Origin: Parapristionchus giblindavisi
Taxonomy: Eukaryota > Nematoda > Chromadorea > Rhabditida > Diplogasteridae
Length of the DNA: 64,000 bases
Reading direction: 5' to 3'
Assembly (NCBI GenBank): GCA_943737045.1
Contig: CALSFV010000219.1
Span: 310,001 to 374,000, forward strand
The notes under the pieces were generated by a model. That model was not told the origin of the DNA. It made no database searches and was given only the letters and a program-made list of their open reading frames with translations. The position numbers were made by a program, and so were the translations under genes. This document shows positions 25,790 through 37,414 of this stretch, piece after piece. How positions within the stretch are numbered: position 1 is the stretch's first letter; every line of letters starts with the position of its first letter.

Positions 25790-25830
25790 CATGTCAAGGA
25801 GGGGATTCTGCTGTACTGTATGTATATCGA
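25790..25830. repeat. Solo mariner-like terminal repeat
   Basis: GGGGATTCTGCTGTACTGTA at 25801-25820 closely matches the ends of the foldback element at 34672 and 36720 (GGGGGATTCTGTTGTACTGT). No partner terminus was seen nearby, so this looks like a solo or relic end. Confidence 0.45.
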
Positions 25831-27712
25831 TAGGATCATAGATAGGCATGATAAGGGAAATCCGGTTCTGAATCAAACAATATTGTTCAATAAAAAATAA
25901 TTTCGATGAGAAAATATACCTATCATTTATAAAAAAAACATTCCTGCACAGATTGTTGTAGAAGGGTATTTCGGAAGTGCGCATTCCTTATTTCTCCCTC
26001 TCAATCTTCCTCTGTCTCTACCTCTCCCGTTTACTCTCCCTTTCCCTCTATATCTTTTTATGCCTTTCTTAGTTCGTGCATGTCTCAAACAGCAAGAACT
26101 ACTATGAAAAGAATAGCCAAAAAGATTAGGGCCAAGAAAATAAGAAGAAGAAAAGGAGAGAGGGTGGGAGAGAGGGGGGGGGGGGAGAGAGAGAGATAGA
26201 TAGAGAGAGAGATGGCAGACCGAGAGAGGGTCTCGCATAAATTCTAAATTGCATCCAATAGAGTAACGGGTAACGGGTAGATATTGCTTTAACGTTTCGG
26301 ATACTTTCGGATGTACTTGAATTGTTGCACTATGGTTCATATATAATGTGGCTTTTAATGTCACAGACCTGTCCATACCAATTTCAAATACTGATTTTTT
26401 TTGAAAACTTTGAAAACATGAATGGTACATGAGAAGTTTGACAGTAGTCACTGTTCAAATCCGAATTTTAAAGCTATGATAACGTTTTTGACCGAATTAA
26501 ATTAGACTGATCAATGATATTTTTCTATCAGATTACAGTAATCGGAACTTCCACTTGGGAGTCAAAATACATCTTGAGAGGAAGAGGCCAAACATGGAAT
26601 GGGGACGGATGGGTGACAAGAGGAAATAGAAAAGAAGAAGACTACTGAAGACCGACATCGATTGTGTTGTTGAAGAAAATGGAGAGGGAGGAGAGAGGGA
26701 GGAAGAAGAGAGAGGGAGAAGGAGAGATAGAGGGGAAGAGAGGGAGAGGAAGGAGAGTGAGGCGAGAGACGCATCAAAAGAGGGGGTAACAAGTGAAAAA
26801 TGGATAGGGCCAAGAATGGAAGGGGAAAGAGTGGAAACAAAGTCTTAAAGATGACGAAATATCTGGAGAAAAAAGAATTTGACAATGATATATTAGAGCA
26901 CTAATCTTGTTTCGAAAGAGTATCAATTTATGTGAAAGAGAGAAAAGAATGGGACAAAAAGTATTTTGGATACTTTGTGAAAAACGGTACAAAGCCCCCT
27001 ATTATTTTGTTACAGATTAATACCAAATATGTTTCGTGGTAATCGATATCTACGTACCTTCCTTTGTATTCCTCTCATAGTAGTAATTTGCCCGAATTTC
27101 CCCCGTGAGAAAGGACAGAGAGGGATGAGGAAACGCAGATATACAGTGAGAGAGATTGATGAAAGGATTCTGTCTCTACTCCAAATATGTAGATACTCTG
27201 TACAATAACAATCTCGAATACAAATTAGATATGGAGAAGACAAGATTCTTTCTATAATTAGACACTATTAGTTTACTTCTGGTGATTTATTAATTCATAC
27301 AAGGTAACTGGTGTACTACCATATCCGAGAAATCTTTAGTATATTGCACCCATGATCATCTACAGTATACCCTCTTCCATTGCTGATTTTCGTCCACAGT
27401 ATCCCTAGTGTTGGTATTCATGGGCGTACCTAAGACATTTCAAGAACAACAAATAATACTACAAATCAATAAACTTTATTTTAATATTTTAATTGATACA
27501 TGAAACTAATAAAATAATCTATTATCACTCTATGAGCACATTTATCATGCAAAAAGTTAGAATTCATTCATAAAAAAACAAAACACATAAATCTAATATT
27601 TGTTAATACATAAACATCTGAAATTCGTCTGAATAAGTCTATTTTTAAATAAGCATGCTATACATAATCTAATCACGGTAAGATAAGGAGAGTAATGATC
27701 AAAGATCAAAGA

Positions 27713-30700
27713 TCACTTCTTGGGCTTAGATGGGAGAGGGAGAAGCTTGGCTTTGCCTCGGCAAGGATTCTTCTAAAGAAAATAAATAATCAAAAGTGGT
27801 TTTTCAAAGCTTAAAGTGTACATACTTATCATTTTTACTTAAAATAGAGGTGTAAGTCTACTTCACGTGGTGTATATACTGTGATGCAATTCGTCAATGT
27901 TCTTTCACTTGAAGCAGACTTTTTTTTAAAATTCAGTGACATATTTTAAGTAGAATTTAAATTTTTAAATACCAGAGTAGTTACGAATATACAAAGATCA
28001 AAGAACAAGTGTCATTGACTACAACTGATCTACCGTAATCTATCTACAGTACACTCATCATAGTATACAGTAATACACTCCTTCTACAGTATACCTTAAT
28101 CCAATGTTGATAGAGATCAGAGACCCAATTGAACGTCTCTGTACACTCATTGCAACCAATGTAGGGATTCTGAAGGAAGCCAATCAATCAATACATATGG
28201 ATTAAGCCACGCCCACATCCGATGCAATCAATCAATAATGCGAGAAAGCACAGCTGGACATGATAAACATTCTCCAGAGTTACAATAATCCAAGCATCAA
28301 ACGATAAATATTACCTTAGAACTTATGTCACCAAGATGGCTATCGATTGCGTGTTTACCCATGTCATCAATACGGTTGATCAACAGGGAACAAAAGGGAC
28401 ATTTCGAACCTGAAGTGAGATTATTCATTACGATGGCTATATGACCCAATCGTTCTTATAAAAGAATACTAATCTTTGTCTCCTACATGCCTTTCACATC
28501 GTATACTTATCGTCTCATTGTTAGTTACTACTTTTTAAGATAAGCCACGATTTATCACACTGATTGAGGCGTAATTATTGTATAAATGTGTTGTTAGTTA
28601 ATAAAAATAATATAAAAAAGTTTTTGCCCTATTAAAAAGACTATAATCTGATCAACACACAATGCTGCATCCGACAAACAAAAAAAACAGCGTACATAAA
28701 GTCATAGTGACCAATCTTTCACTCACTAAAAATGATATAGATCGATAGACCAATCAATAATATCTCACCGGGAGGTAGACAGAGCCTGCCTTCTTCTATC
28801 CACTGTTCCCACACGCCGATGTGAACTGCCTGAGATTACGGTACTATTACCGTATGCCACCACAACCAATCAATCAATCAATCAATCGATCGATTACTGT
28901 ACCCTTTCGTGTTTTCTGAAAGTGTGAATGCTCCTGCAGCGGTAGTCGCACTTTGAACAAGCGAATGAAGAGAAACTACAACAATCAATCGATATTGTCA
29001 TACTTAACAGGAGGGAAAATCAATCGATAAAAGACCCTCACTTGATCCAATTCTTGGGATGTTCCATTCGTACGTGCTTCGTCACATGCGCCGAACACTA
29101 TAAAGTACGGTATCAACAGAGCGTACGGTAGTAAGCATTCAGTATTGATCGAGATCGATCGATACAGTACGCTTCAGTAACTATGATACATAATATCAAT
29201 AGAAAAATCAATAAAATCAATAATGACCGATGATTTGAATTGGCAGAAGGGGCACTGATCGATCTCCAACTGAAAATAAGACGAGATTATACAATGTAAC
29301 AAATTAAAGAATAGCAAACTGCCCAAATGTACGGTCAATACTATCTCTCAACAGATAAATCAATCAATATTCTCAGTACCGTTTTCACAGTCGATTTCTT
29401 CTCTTCATCATCATCTCTTATCTCCTGTTTGACCTTCTTCAATGGAGGTGACGCGAAAGAAGCGGCGAAACGTTCAGCCAGATCGATGGAAAAGCCGCTT
29501 GATACATGAGCGTACGCTTGCGGCATCGTACCCATCATGCTAGTCGATGCTGACCTTTAATTGTGAAAATCAATACTAATAGCCTAATCATATATCGATC
29601 GGAACATGAAAAGATGAATTGTAGCTAGTATAATATATATTGAATCAAATCAATAAATATACTTTTCCGGAGTAGACGGCTCCAGAGGCACGGCTGCGTT
29701 TCCGTAGATCGGACTGTACTTGTAGTCGGGCGAAGGCGGTCCGTGATGTGAACCAACCTTATTCGGTGTACGGTATCCTTCCTGCGGTACTGTAGGCAGC
29801 TGCTGCAGAATATCGATCGATTGCGAGTGAATTGATAAATCGATAATATGACTTACGGAGAAGGCGCACTGCGATGGGGTTGAGCCATGATTTGGAGATG
29901 GAATGGGCAGTTGCTGAATATTGATTATTTATTACATATATGCACAATCGTTACATTAACGTTAACAGGAATTTAACTCCAGAATTGAAAAATATTCAAA
30001 TTTTCCCGTCTCCCACTTCAATGCATCATTGAAAATATCGATTAATCACTTACCATTGAGTTCATTTCGTAAGCAGCAGCGAATGACTTGCAGAAGTTAA
30101 AGAAGGCGATCTGGAATGATTTGTTGAGTATCGATTATTTCATTTCTGCGTTTACAAAAATCCGATATCAGTGGTCCTTACACTCAAATCTCAGGAACAC
30201 GTCCACCTACCAACAATTCATCTGAATTCGGGACATCTCATAGTTTCATCTTTCCAATACATAAGACACCAGCCACGAACAGATTTCACATAGCCTAGAC
30301 TACATGCCATGATCACAGAAGCTAACTAACGTTCTTCGAGTTTCCATGCATTTGGTCCTCGTTTCTGGCAATGATCTGTTGGAGTTGATCTACCGCATAC
30401 TTAAGAGTTGATTGACTCGCCTGCAATCACACGAAATATTGAATGATATTAGGCTTTAAAAAGAAAGCAAAGACCTATATAAAGATCTTTGATGATTAAC
30501 ACTCATAGGATGAATTTATAAATCAAACAAAGTCTCATCATATAATTCAATGATGTTTAAAGATTGTAAGCAAAAACAGTGCACGGCATGAGCAGTGATG
30601 GTCTGCGAATATCCCGTAATGCTTCATTCGCGTAAGAGCTTGGATGACAGCGCATGCATGCAACAATGATTAGGTACAAAAATAGAGTCAATAAACGACT

Positions 30701-30964
30701 ATGAATAGAAATTGTACCAATTCTGGAGAAGCAATGAGGCGTAGAACATCATTAGCACCGTGTAACAGACTCTCGAATGGACAAGTCTGTAATCAATCGA
30801 TAAATAAAAGCAAGAAATAGGTGAATACTTCAAAATAGAAAACGATCAAATATAATACACAATTGTGGAATTACTCTATCACGTGTAAGTGTGGCTGTAG
30901 TCTGGAGTGAAACGAAGAGAGACGAGGCGGAACTATCGGATGATGAATGCAAACCTTCGGCCAT
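27713..30964 (-). CDS. C2H2 zinc-finger protein, probable transcription factor
   Basis: Fourteen exons. Those placed with confidence: 30875-30964, 30718-30786, 30331-30420, 30054-30110, 29857-29913, 29663-29802, 29380-29554, 29228-29269, 29042-29097. These are followed by exons near 28900-28980, 28785-28840, 28318-28410, 28096-28170 and the last at 27713-27775. The start is MAEGLHSSSDSSASSLFVSL. The N-terminal half is Ser/Pro rich, with a basic patch PLKKVKQEIRDDDEEKK at about residue 230 that resembles a SUMO-acceptor site and nuclear signal. The fingers follow: CPFCQFKSS joined to CSAHVTKHVRMEH, CSKCDYRCRSIHTFRKHERA (then VH), CPFCSLLINRIDDMGKHAID (then SH) and a half finger CNECTETFNWVSDLYQHW. 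Fingers one and two are split by introns. Spacing is irregular, so this is not a classic tandem array. The protein ends with a Lys/Pro-rich tail. Orthology to a named worm gene is not established. Confidence 0.75.
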
Positions 30965-32685
30965 GAAGAAAACTGACAAAATAACCGATAAATCAATCAT
31001 TTATTCGAAAAATTACTACACAATACCATCGAAAATATGCTAATTCGCTCTATCAGAGAAGAGTAATGAAATGTCCATTGAAATTAATCGGAAAGTAAAG
31101 TTTAAACGAAGAAAAACAACAATAGTTCGCTTAGAAACGTGGACGTGATTGATTCGAGCAAATTTGAATACAATAGTTGCTCGGCTATATCGTACATTGA
31201 AGGGCATTGATTTTACTTTTTGTTATCGTCAACTGACTTTTTATAATTTTTTTTTGAATAATCGTTTAATTCTTCTGCGTATGAATATTTTTTCGACTCT
31301 CAAAATCTGATTCGTTATTTCTAGTGATATTGAGTAGCTTCAATTAATAATAAAAGTTCTACAGCTGATAAAAATTAATTAAAGTAATTAAACGTAAAAT
31401 CATACTTGTCCGAAAATGATGGAAGTACTGTATTTTTTTAATCGCAAAAATTTATTTAACTAGAGAAAGAATATACAAAGGACAACTTGAGGTGACTTTA
31501 GCAATTTGCGCACTAAAATAAGAAAGACACAGCATGCATGTAATTGCATCTATAATAATTTATTTAAAGTAAATTTTAGCATTTAACAAGATACTTTCTG
31601 TATTTTCAAAAAAAATGGGAAAAAATCAAAATTTTAATTAATTTTGTTATTCAATCCTATTAAATGCAACCTATGATGAATATAAGAGATCCATCCTCAT
31701 CTGAGCATCTATTGCCTGATTTGAAAAAATTGATTGAATGATTGATTGATTAAATGTATGATACTTAATTGTAAGTAATTTTAAGCATTTTACAAATTAC
31801 TTACCGTATTTTTCGCATTAATGTTATGTAATTGTAGATATTTATTGATTTTTATTGGAAATATCGATGAGTACTTCATTTTGCTTTGGTATGAATTAAT
31901 CGTTGTTTGGTATAATTAGTATTACTCTATTGTATGTTTGAATATCGGTTCTTCGGAAGCCAAGAAAAGTAAATCTATCGTTTAAAAAAAATTGTTCACG
32001 ATGTTTTAAAAAAAGGGAGAATCAGGAAAATTGAGGTGAGCAATTATCAGGAAGAGCTTAGGGTATACTTATTGATATTCTATTTTCTTGTAAGATTTTC
32101 GATAAGTGCAACTCCTTGTTAAAAAACATCGCATGTGCGCGTCCGGTTCGATTCCCATTTGCTATTTTCTATACATTCAAATTCGAAAATGCGCCCCTTT
32201 CCCTGTTGTAGAATTTTAAGTTCAGCTCGGATTACGGATATAAGGAGCATTTATAGTTTAGACAATATTGTTTTGTCTATGACAGTTCATTTTCCGTGTT
32301 TACTCTATGTACTTATGATAACTATCTATGTTTATTCACACAATGACTAACCGACTAGCTCACTTTACCGGTTACCGACTTACCGACTATTTTATAAGAA
32401 CCCCTGAGGGTTCTTATAAAATGAAAATTCAAAGATGTAAATATATTCACTTGAATCCGTACATATTTACCGATATATATATGGCTCCGCCCCTTGTGGG
32501 TAAACCCCATATATATACCGATTTTGACTCCTCCCTTTTAACTTCGCGGGCTTGGACACCACATGTCAACATGAAGACACCCCAAAATCTTCTTTAATTC
32601 AAGAAAGAAGACTGCCAGATGACTCATCTCAACAGAAAGTCCAGCGTAGCAGATCATCCACGAGAGGCACCTTCTGATGACTCCA
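30965..32685. other. AT-rich intergenic region with palindromes
   Basis: No supported gene. The region is over 70% AT by eye and has two palindromes near 32390-32520. The short plus-strand ORFs at 32135-32350 and 32328-32597 read through these palindromes and have no splice context. Confidence 0.45.
32390..32421. repeat. 14-bp-arm palindrome
   Basis: TTTTATAAGAACCC, a four-base loop, then GGGTTCTTATAAAA: perfect arms. A second inverted pair, ACCGATATATATATGG and CCATATATATACCGAT, follows at about 32469-32522. The two may be parts of one small MITE. Confidence 0.6.
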
Positions 32686-33045
32686 TCAATGACGAAATAC
32701 GATTCGACCTGTTGAATGTGAAGTTAGAATGGATAGAGTGATTTGGACTTTACACTAAAACAACAAAGTACCTGGAAGAGTAGCCAAAAATTGATTTATG
32801 TTCTCATCGGCGACGTTGCCAGACGTTGACCACGAAGTTGATGGCTCCCATCTTCGACGGCATCCCGAAGATGTACAACAACGATCTGAAATAGATTTGA
32901 AATGATTCAAACGAATGTTCGAACTATAACAAAACACTCATCATGAGTCCGAGTTGTTAGTGCATTTTGAGTCCTTCCTCGCTTCCCCAGAACCAAAGAC
33001 GATGATGACGATCAAGAAGATGGTACTTGAACATGACAAGACGGC
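32686..33045 (-). CDS. Candidate small Cys-rich protein, incomplete model
   Basis: Two exons join in frame (32772-32885 and 32686-32708). They encode a Cys/Arg-rich start RCCTSSGCRRRWEPSTSW and the end ENINQFLATLPGRIVFRH before a TGA at 32686. An upstream exon-like stretch with acceptor at 33045 encodes a hydrophobic SSTIFLIVIIVFGSGEAR that would suit a signal peptide, but its frame meets a stop before a usable donor, so the connection is not proven. CC-x4-C is reminiscent of insulin-like or other disulphide-rich secreted peptides, but the evidence is too thin to name one. Confidence 0.3.
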
Positions 33046-33348
33046 CTATAAAATGAAGAGGTTAGAATAGATTCAATGATTAGACCTTTCCCAATGTTCA
33101 CATCACTTTGTATCTGTGATAAAGAGAAGCATTGAATGGTGAAGAAAACGTTGATAAAGGTTCAAGTTCCCGTTTATTCACAATGTCTTCAACAAATGCC
33201 GTGTTAAAATACAGAGAAAATAGACTCCACTGTTTACACACTCTCTCGCTTCCTCCTAGCTTTCTGCTCTAAAGAGTTACGTCAGGCTTATGGTATTGGG
33301 TCCCAAGTGCAAAAAAGTAGGATAGTGTAGGATCTAATGATTCAACAA

Positions 33349-33350
<2 letters not shown>

Positions 33351-33445
<95 letters not shown>
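33351..33445. repeat. (AT)n microsatellite
   Basis: About 47 uninterrupted AT units. In the minus orientation it begins 14 bases after the stop codon of the small secreted-protein gene that ends at 33459, so it may lie in that gene's 3' UTR. Confidence 0.95.
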
Positions 33446-33447
<2 letters not shown>

Positions 33448-33458
33448 GTCCGTACCAT

Positions 33459-33778
33459 TTATAAGTGAAGGGAAGATCGAAGTCCACCCTCGTCAAATTT
33501 GGAATTCGTGGAAGTTGTGGCCGTCGATACTTCGACGTGGCCCTTTGATCGTCGTCGAAACTTCTTATATAATTATAATATAATTCGTAAAGACCAACTG
33601 AAAATGATTTGAATGATTACGCGAACCTCTGTGGATGGAATTCCTCCACATTGAGCGTAGGCAACTGAACATATGGGATGAAATAACAGAAAAGGTATAA
33701 ATGTATTTTAATGATATTTGAAATGTATTAACCTGAGAGAAAGGAGAAAAGTGCACAAGAGTGCAGTATGAAGCCCAT
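33459..33778 (-). CDS. Small secreted protein, about 64 residues
   Basis: Three exons: 33733-33778, 33621-33664 and 33459-33563, phases consistent. The start MGFILHSCALFSFLSVAYAQ is a good signal peptide, with likely cleavage after AYA. The mature part begins QCGGIPSTEVR, continues KFRRRSKGHVEVSTATTS and ends GGLRSSLHL. KFRRRSK is a dibasic-type site that proprotein convertases could cut, so a peptide precursor is possible (inference). An alternative acceptor at about 33600 would give a shorter tail. Another frame through the third exon is also open, so the 3' end is less sure than the first two exons. Confidence 0.5.
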
Positions 33779-34189
33779 GAAAGATTTACAAATGGGAAAC
33801 GAGACTATCGTTGCTCTATGATTAGAAGAATCAGAAGAAGAATCTATAGAATGGTTATCGAATATAAAGAATGTACAATTGCTAGTGATTTTAGACAACC
33901 ATTTCAATGTCTTTGCAGTTTTTGAAGAAGGAAATAAGATTGATAAGATATGATGAGCAATCATACATCTCGAAAGACTCGGTCTGAAACAATAACTATA
34001 TAATTAAATCCATTCAATTCGTCTTATGCACAAATACAGTATCATAATACGATACATTACTGAGCGAAGATCAAAGATCATAACCACAACAAAACTTAAA
34101 AATATCTTTATTCGGTATCGGTCAAACAATAATTCACTGTATTACCTTGTCCACTTTACATCGTTGCAGATCAATCAATATGAGCAACA

Positions 34190-34560
34190 TGCATGAAGGT
34201 CCTCATACTTGTCGAAAGACTCGGCCTGTACAGGTTGCTATCCTAGCTCAACTTGGCTTCATGATCGACGAAAATCAGGAGAGTCTGGCCCATGGCACAG
34301 ATGTCAGCCCAGACCATGTCTATCCGAAGAAGAGAGCCTTGATTCAACTTTTATCCGCTTCTTATGAATCATCTACCAATATCCTATCGTTTTGGGGGTT
34401 GTACACTTGTTCCACTGTGAAAAGCGTCTCATCAGAGAAAACGTCACCTTGTGTTCCGCCGACGCAGTGCGAGCCAGAAGGAAAGGCATCAATTCGAGGG
34501 CGTGACATTACGTTCAATGGCATTATTTCGAGAGCGCCGGGGAAACGCTCAAAACGATGA
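34190..34560 (-). pseudogene. Degenerate mariner-type transposase
   Basis: Minus-strand fragments in different frames match the mariner/Tc transposase core in order: VFSDETLFTVEQVYNPQNDR (the region of the second catalytic Asp) and, after frame shifts, MVWADICAMGQTLLIFVDHE. Stops and frame changes separate them, so the copy is dead. It lies just outside the foldback element whose terminus starts at 34672. The 137-residue plus-strand ORF over it is a shadow. Confidence 0.65.
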
Positions 34561-34671
34561 AAAACCACTGCTAAATGCAGGAAGCTGAGTTTCCATAATT
34601 CTGCCGCACCATGTATATTATTACATGTTACAATAATATGATCAGATTTGGTGAGAATATAGAATATAATA

Positions 34672-36720
34672 TACAGTACAGCAGAATCCCCCAGTGAAAA
34701 TGGGCGCTCCGGGTGACCCGGGGAGCCCATGAGACCCCTCGATTTTTAACGCTTTGAATGATGAATATCAGTCTTTCAAATTGTTTGCGTTGTTTTACTC
34801 CAGCGTTGACGGAATTTATCAAAGAAATTTTAGAATTTTTAAATGCTTGTTAACTGAATTGTGCTAAGAAAAAAGAAATGCTGGTAAGATTTCACTTTGC
34901 GATAGAATTTGCCGAGCGTGCGCGAGTTATGCAAAATTTCAGCGCGGCATTTGCCAAAAATTAATAAAAATTATAATTTTCAATATTTTTTCTCAGGCTA
35001 CGTAATTTATAAAATTACAAAATTTCTTTGATAAATTCCGTCAACGCTGGAGTAAAACAACGCAAACAATTTGAAAGGCTGATATTCATCATTCAAGGCG
35101 TAAGAGAGCATGTCTGAGGGAATTGACATTCTGACCTGGGGGTGCGGAAATAGCAAAAAATAAATATTTTTGTTTAATGTGGAATATAGTAGTACACTAC
35201 TAGGCGACCTCAGCCACACATATGAGAAAGTTTGATTTTGCGTCTGAAGGTTACTGTAAGCGAAAATGTACGGTAGGTCAAAAAAATTATTTCGGCCCCT
35301 AAGCATCCGATCGACTCGGGAGTGGTACCACTCGATTCCTTGTGCGAATACAAGCAACTTTTACTTGGATCACTTTTTAAACAAGACTTCGAAGAATCGA
35401 GTTATCATGAAAATAAACTTTTGAACGTTAATTACTATACGACGGTTCTCTAGAAGGAAAAAATTAAATTTGCTTAAATCGTTCTACATTTAATAACTAA
35501 CCTTATATTAAAATATGAAGACAAAAAAATGAGGTGAAATTTGGTCACGGTAGCAAAATATGTCCGCAACTCAGTGAAAAAGTCACGTCACGATAATCTT
35601 TTAGAGAGTTCATATCATACTGTATGCGTGGCCGTTTATACACGAATTTTTTATGCACATGGCATACTGTAGGCGCGCTTTTTTACGGCTCTCGGCTCTA
35701 AATCCGCCCCCCTTTGTTATTTTAATCTTGCTCAACTTATTTTGTTTTTGAAATGCTTTTATCGATTATGTGTTGTAATTTCGTTCCTCCCGTGTTGCCC
35801 TTATAATTGCCTCTAATGTTCACCATTCCTGAGCATTGTTTATTATCCGGTGGATTTGCTAGAACATGAAAACATAATCATCGAAAGACGATGCATAAGA
35901 TGAAGCATGATATCACCCTAATCTAACAGGTAACTATGCTCAGAAATGATAAACATTATAAGGACAAGATGTGAGGAACGAAATTACAACACATAATCGA
36001 TTAAAGCATTTCGAAAACAAAATAAGTTGAGCAAGATTAAAATAACAAAGGGGCGGATTTAGAGCCGAGAGCCGTAAAAAAGCGCGCCTACAGTATGCCA
36101 CGTGCATAAAAAATTCGTGTATAAACGGCGACGCATACAGTATGATATGAACTCTCTAAAAGATTATCGTGAAGTGATTTTTTCACTGAGTTGCAGACAC
36201 ATTTTGCTACCGTGACCAAATTTCACCTCATTTTTTGTATTCATATTTTAATATAAGGTTAGTTATTAAATGTAGAACGATTTAAGCGAATTTATTTTTT
36301 TCCTTCTAGAGAACCGTCGAATAGTAATTAACGTTCAAAAGTTTATTTTCATGATAACTCGATTCTTCGAAGTCCTGTTTAAAAACTGGTCCAAGTAAAA
36401 GTTGCTTGTATTCGCACAAGGAATCGATTGGTACCACTCCCGAGTCGATCGGATGCGTAGGGGCCGAAATATTTTTTTTGACCTACCGTACATTTTCGCT
36501 TACAGTAACCTTCAGACGCAAAATCAAACTTTTTCATATGTGTGGCTGAGGTCGCCTGGTAGTGTACTACTATATTCCACATTAAACAAAAATATTTATT
36601 TTTTGCTATTTCCTCTCATATGTGAGTCCTCTCAGACAGTCTCTCGTAAAAAATCGAGGGGCCTCATGGGGTCACCCGGGGCGCCCATTTTCACTGGGGG
36701 ATTCTGTTGTACTGTATATG
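34672..36720. mobile_element. 2-kb foldback element with nested palindromes
   Basis: Ends of about 75 bases are inverted copies (34672-34747 and 36646-36720), beginning TACAGTACAGCAGAATCCCC. Inside are two more palindromes. The first has arms of about 95 bases at 34747-34840 and 35015-35100. The second is large, with arms of roughly 700 bases at about 35146-35850 and 35945-36620 that differ at only a few percent of positions. Both large arms contain the same hidden reading frame (FDLPYIFAYSNLQTQNQTFS on the minus strand at 35007-35357 and plus strand at 36402-36767), which proves the duplication but not a gene. No transposase lies within. Confidence 0.8.
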
Positions 36721-36910
36721 CTCGCCTCTCTCGAGGGAAGGGGAGGCATGTTTGCCAGACAATTTGACTTCCCTCAACGTTGTCCCAATTTTTGATGCAA
36801 TACATTTTAATACGTGGTTGATTATTAAGTTACAGGTAGAACTAAAATATGAAGCACCATTTATCGAATGACCAGGTACAATAGTTGGAAATGTAATTTA
36901 CAAGTCGAGT

Positions 36911-37414
36911 TCAAATATCAGGACTGGGCAGTAGACTGATTAGTTGCAGCAGCGTTCCTGTTTGGATATCGGGGAAATGTCATAAGCGTAATCGAAAGGG
37001 GGGAATCAAGATATAAACAACTACCTCTCTCTAAATTATTAAGCATATGGTCCAACAGTAAATTTCCGGCGGAAGTAACACCAATTTTGTAATGAGTGAA
37101 AAAACCGTGACCAGGGAAAAGCATATCACATCGATTATTTTTGATTGTGAGTGTGATAAAATCCATCTCTGCGTCATTGGGGATATATTCAAACATCCTA
37201 TTGACGGCATGATCTATGGCTGCCGGGAAGATAATGGTGGGTATTTCAATGCTGTCGAGGGTGAACACAGCTCCGACTATATGAGAACCAGTCTCTCCTC
37301 GTCTCTCTGATTTGATATCTTCGAGCTTGTATTCGTCACATAGTACATCTGAAGAGAAGACGGATTGATCTAATAGGATTCAATGATGTAATTACCAGGG
37401 TGAGATCTGTTCAT
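36911..37414 (-). CDS. Unrecognised protein, 129 residues
   Basis: Three exons: 37396-37414, 37025-37348 and 36911-36957 (390 bases in all), every phase matching. The protein starts MNRSHPDVLCDEYKLEDIKS and continues GSHIVGAVFTLDSIEIPTII, FPAAIDHAVNRMFEYIPNDA, EMDFITLTIKNNRCDMLFPG and THYKIGVTSAGNLLLDHMLN, ending LLQLISLLPSPDI. Composition is that of a folded alpha/beta domain, with no signal peptide or membrane span. The first exon, including the start codon, lies in a dispersed repeat also present at 24067-24165. No family recognised. Confidence 0.6.

Larger units (their letters stand above)
23638..27712. other. Purine-rich intergenic region, no gene supported
   Basis: The plus strand is GA-rich in long tracts (24660-24930, 26590-26780) and contains a G run near 26176. 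ORFs on the minus strand are mostly Ser/Pro/Leu low complexity. A (TAA)n tract and a short dispersed repeat sit at 24067-24165, and a mariner-like terminal sequence lies at about 25780-25830. A balanced stretch on the minus strand near 26245-26405 is noted separately as unproven. A lone exon-like piece at about 27371-27421 (minus, MNTNTRDTVDENQQWKR then a donor) has no partner that I could find. Confidence 0.45.

Noticed and set aside
25927..26451. 174-codon minus ORF, the longest non-satellite ORF, with a balanced middle (MDRSVTLKATLYMNHSATIQ and following)
   Set aside because: An acceptor-like site precedes the balanced part, but both sides run into CT and Arg/Gly low complexity, no partner exon was found and no family is recognised. 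Left as unproven.
32130..32160. CGGTTCGATTCCC, like a tRNA T-loop (box B), and a similar word at about 45712
   Set aside because: No acceptor stem or anticodon arm can be drawn around either copy.
33269..33496. Tyr-Ile repeat ORF, and the similar one at 18366-18632
   Set aside because: Translation of AT microsatellites.
34147..34560. 137-codon plus-strand ORF
   Set aside because: It is the opposite strand of the degenerate mariner transposase.
35007..36767. Twin ORFs of 116 and 121 codons with nearly the same protein
   Set aside because: They lie at mirror positions of the foldback arms. Identity is explained by the palindrome, and there is no codon-type constraint or gene context.
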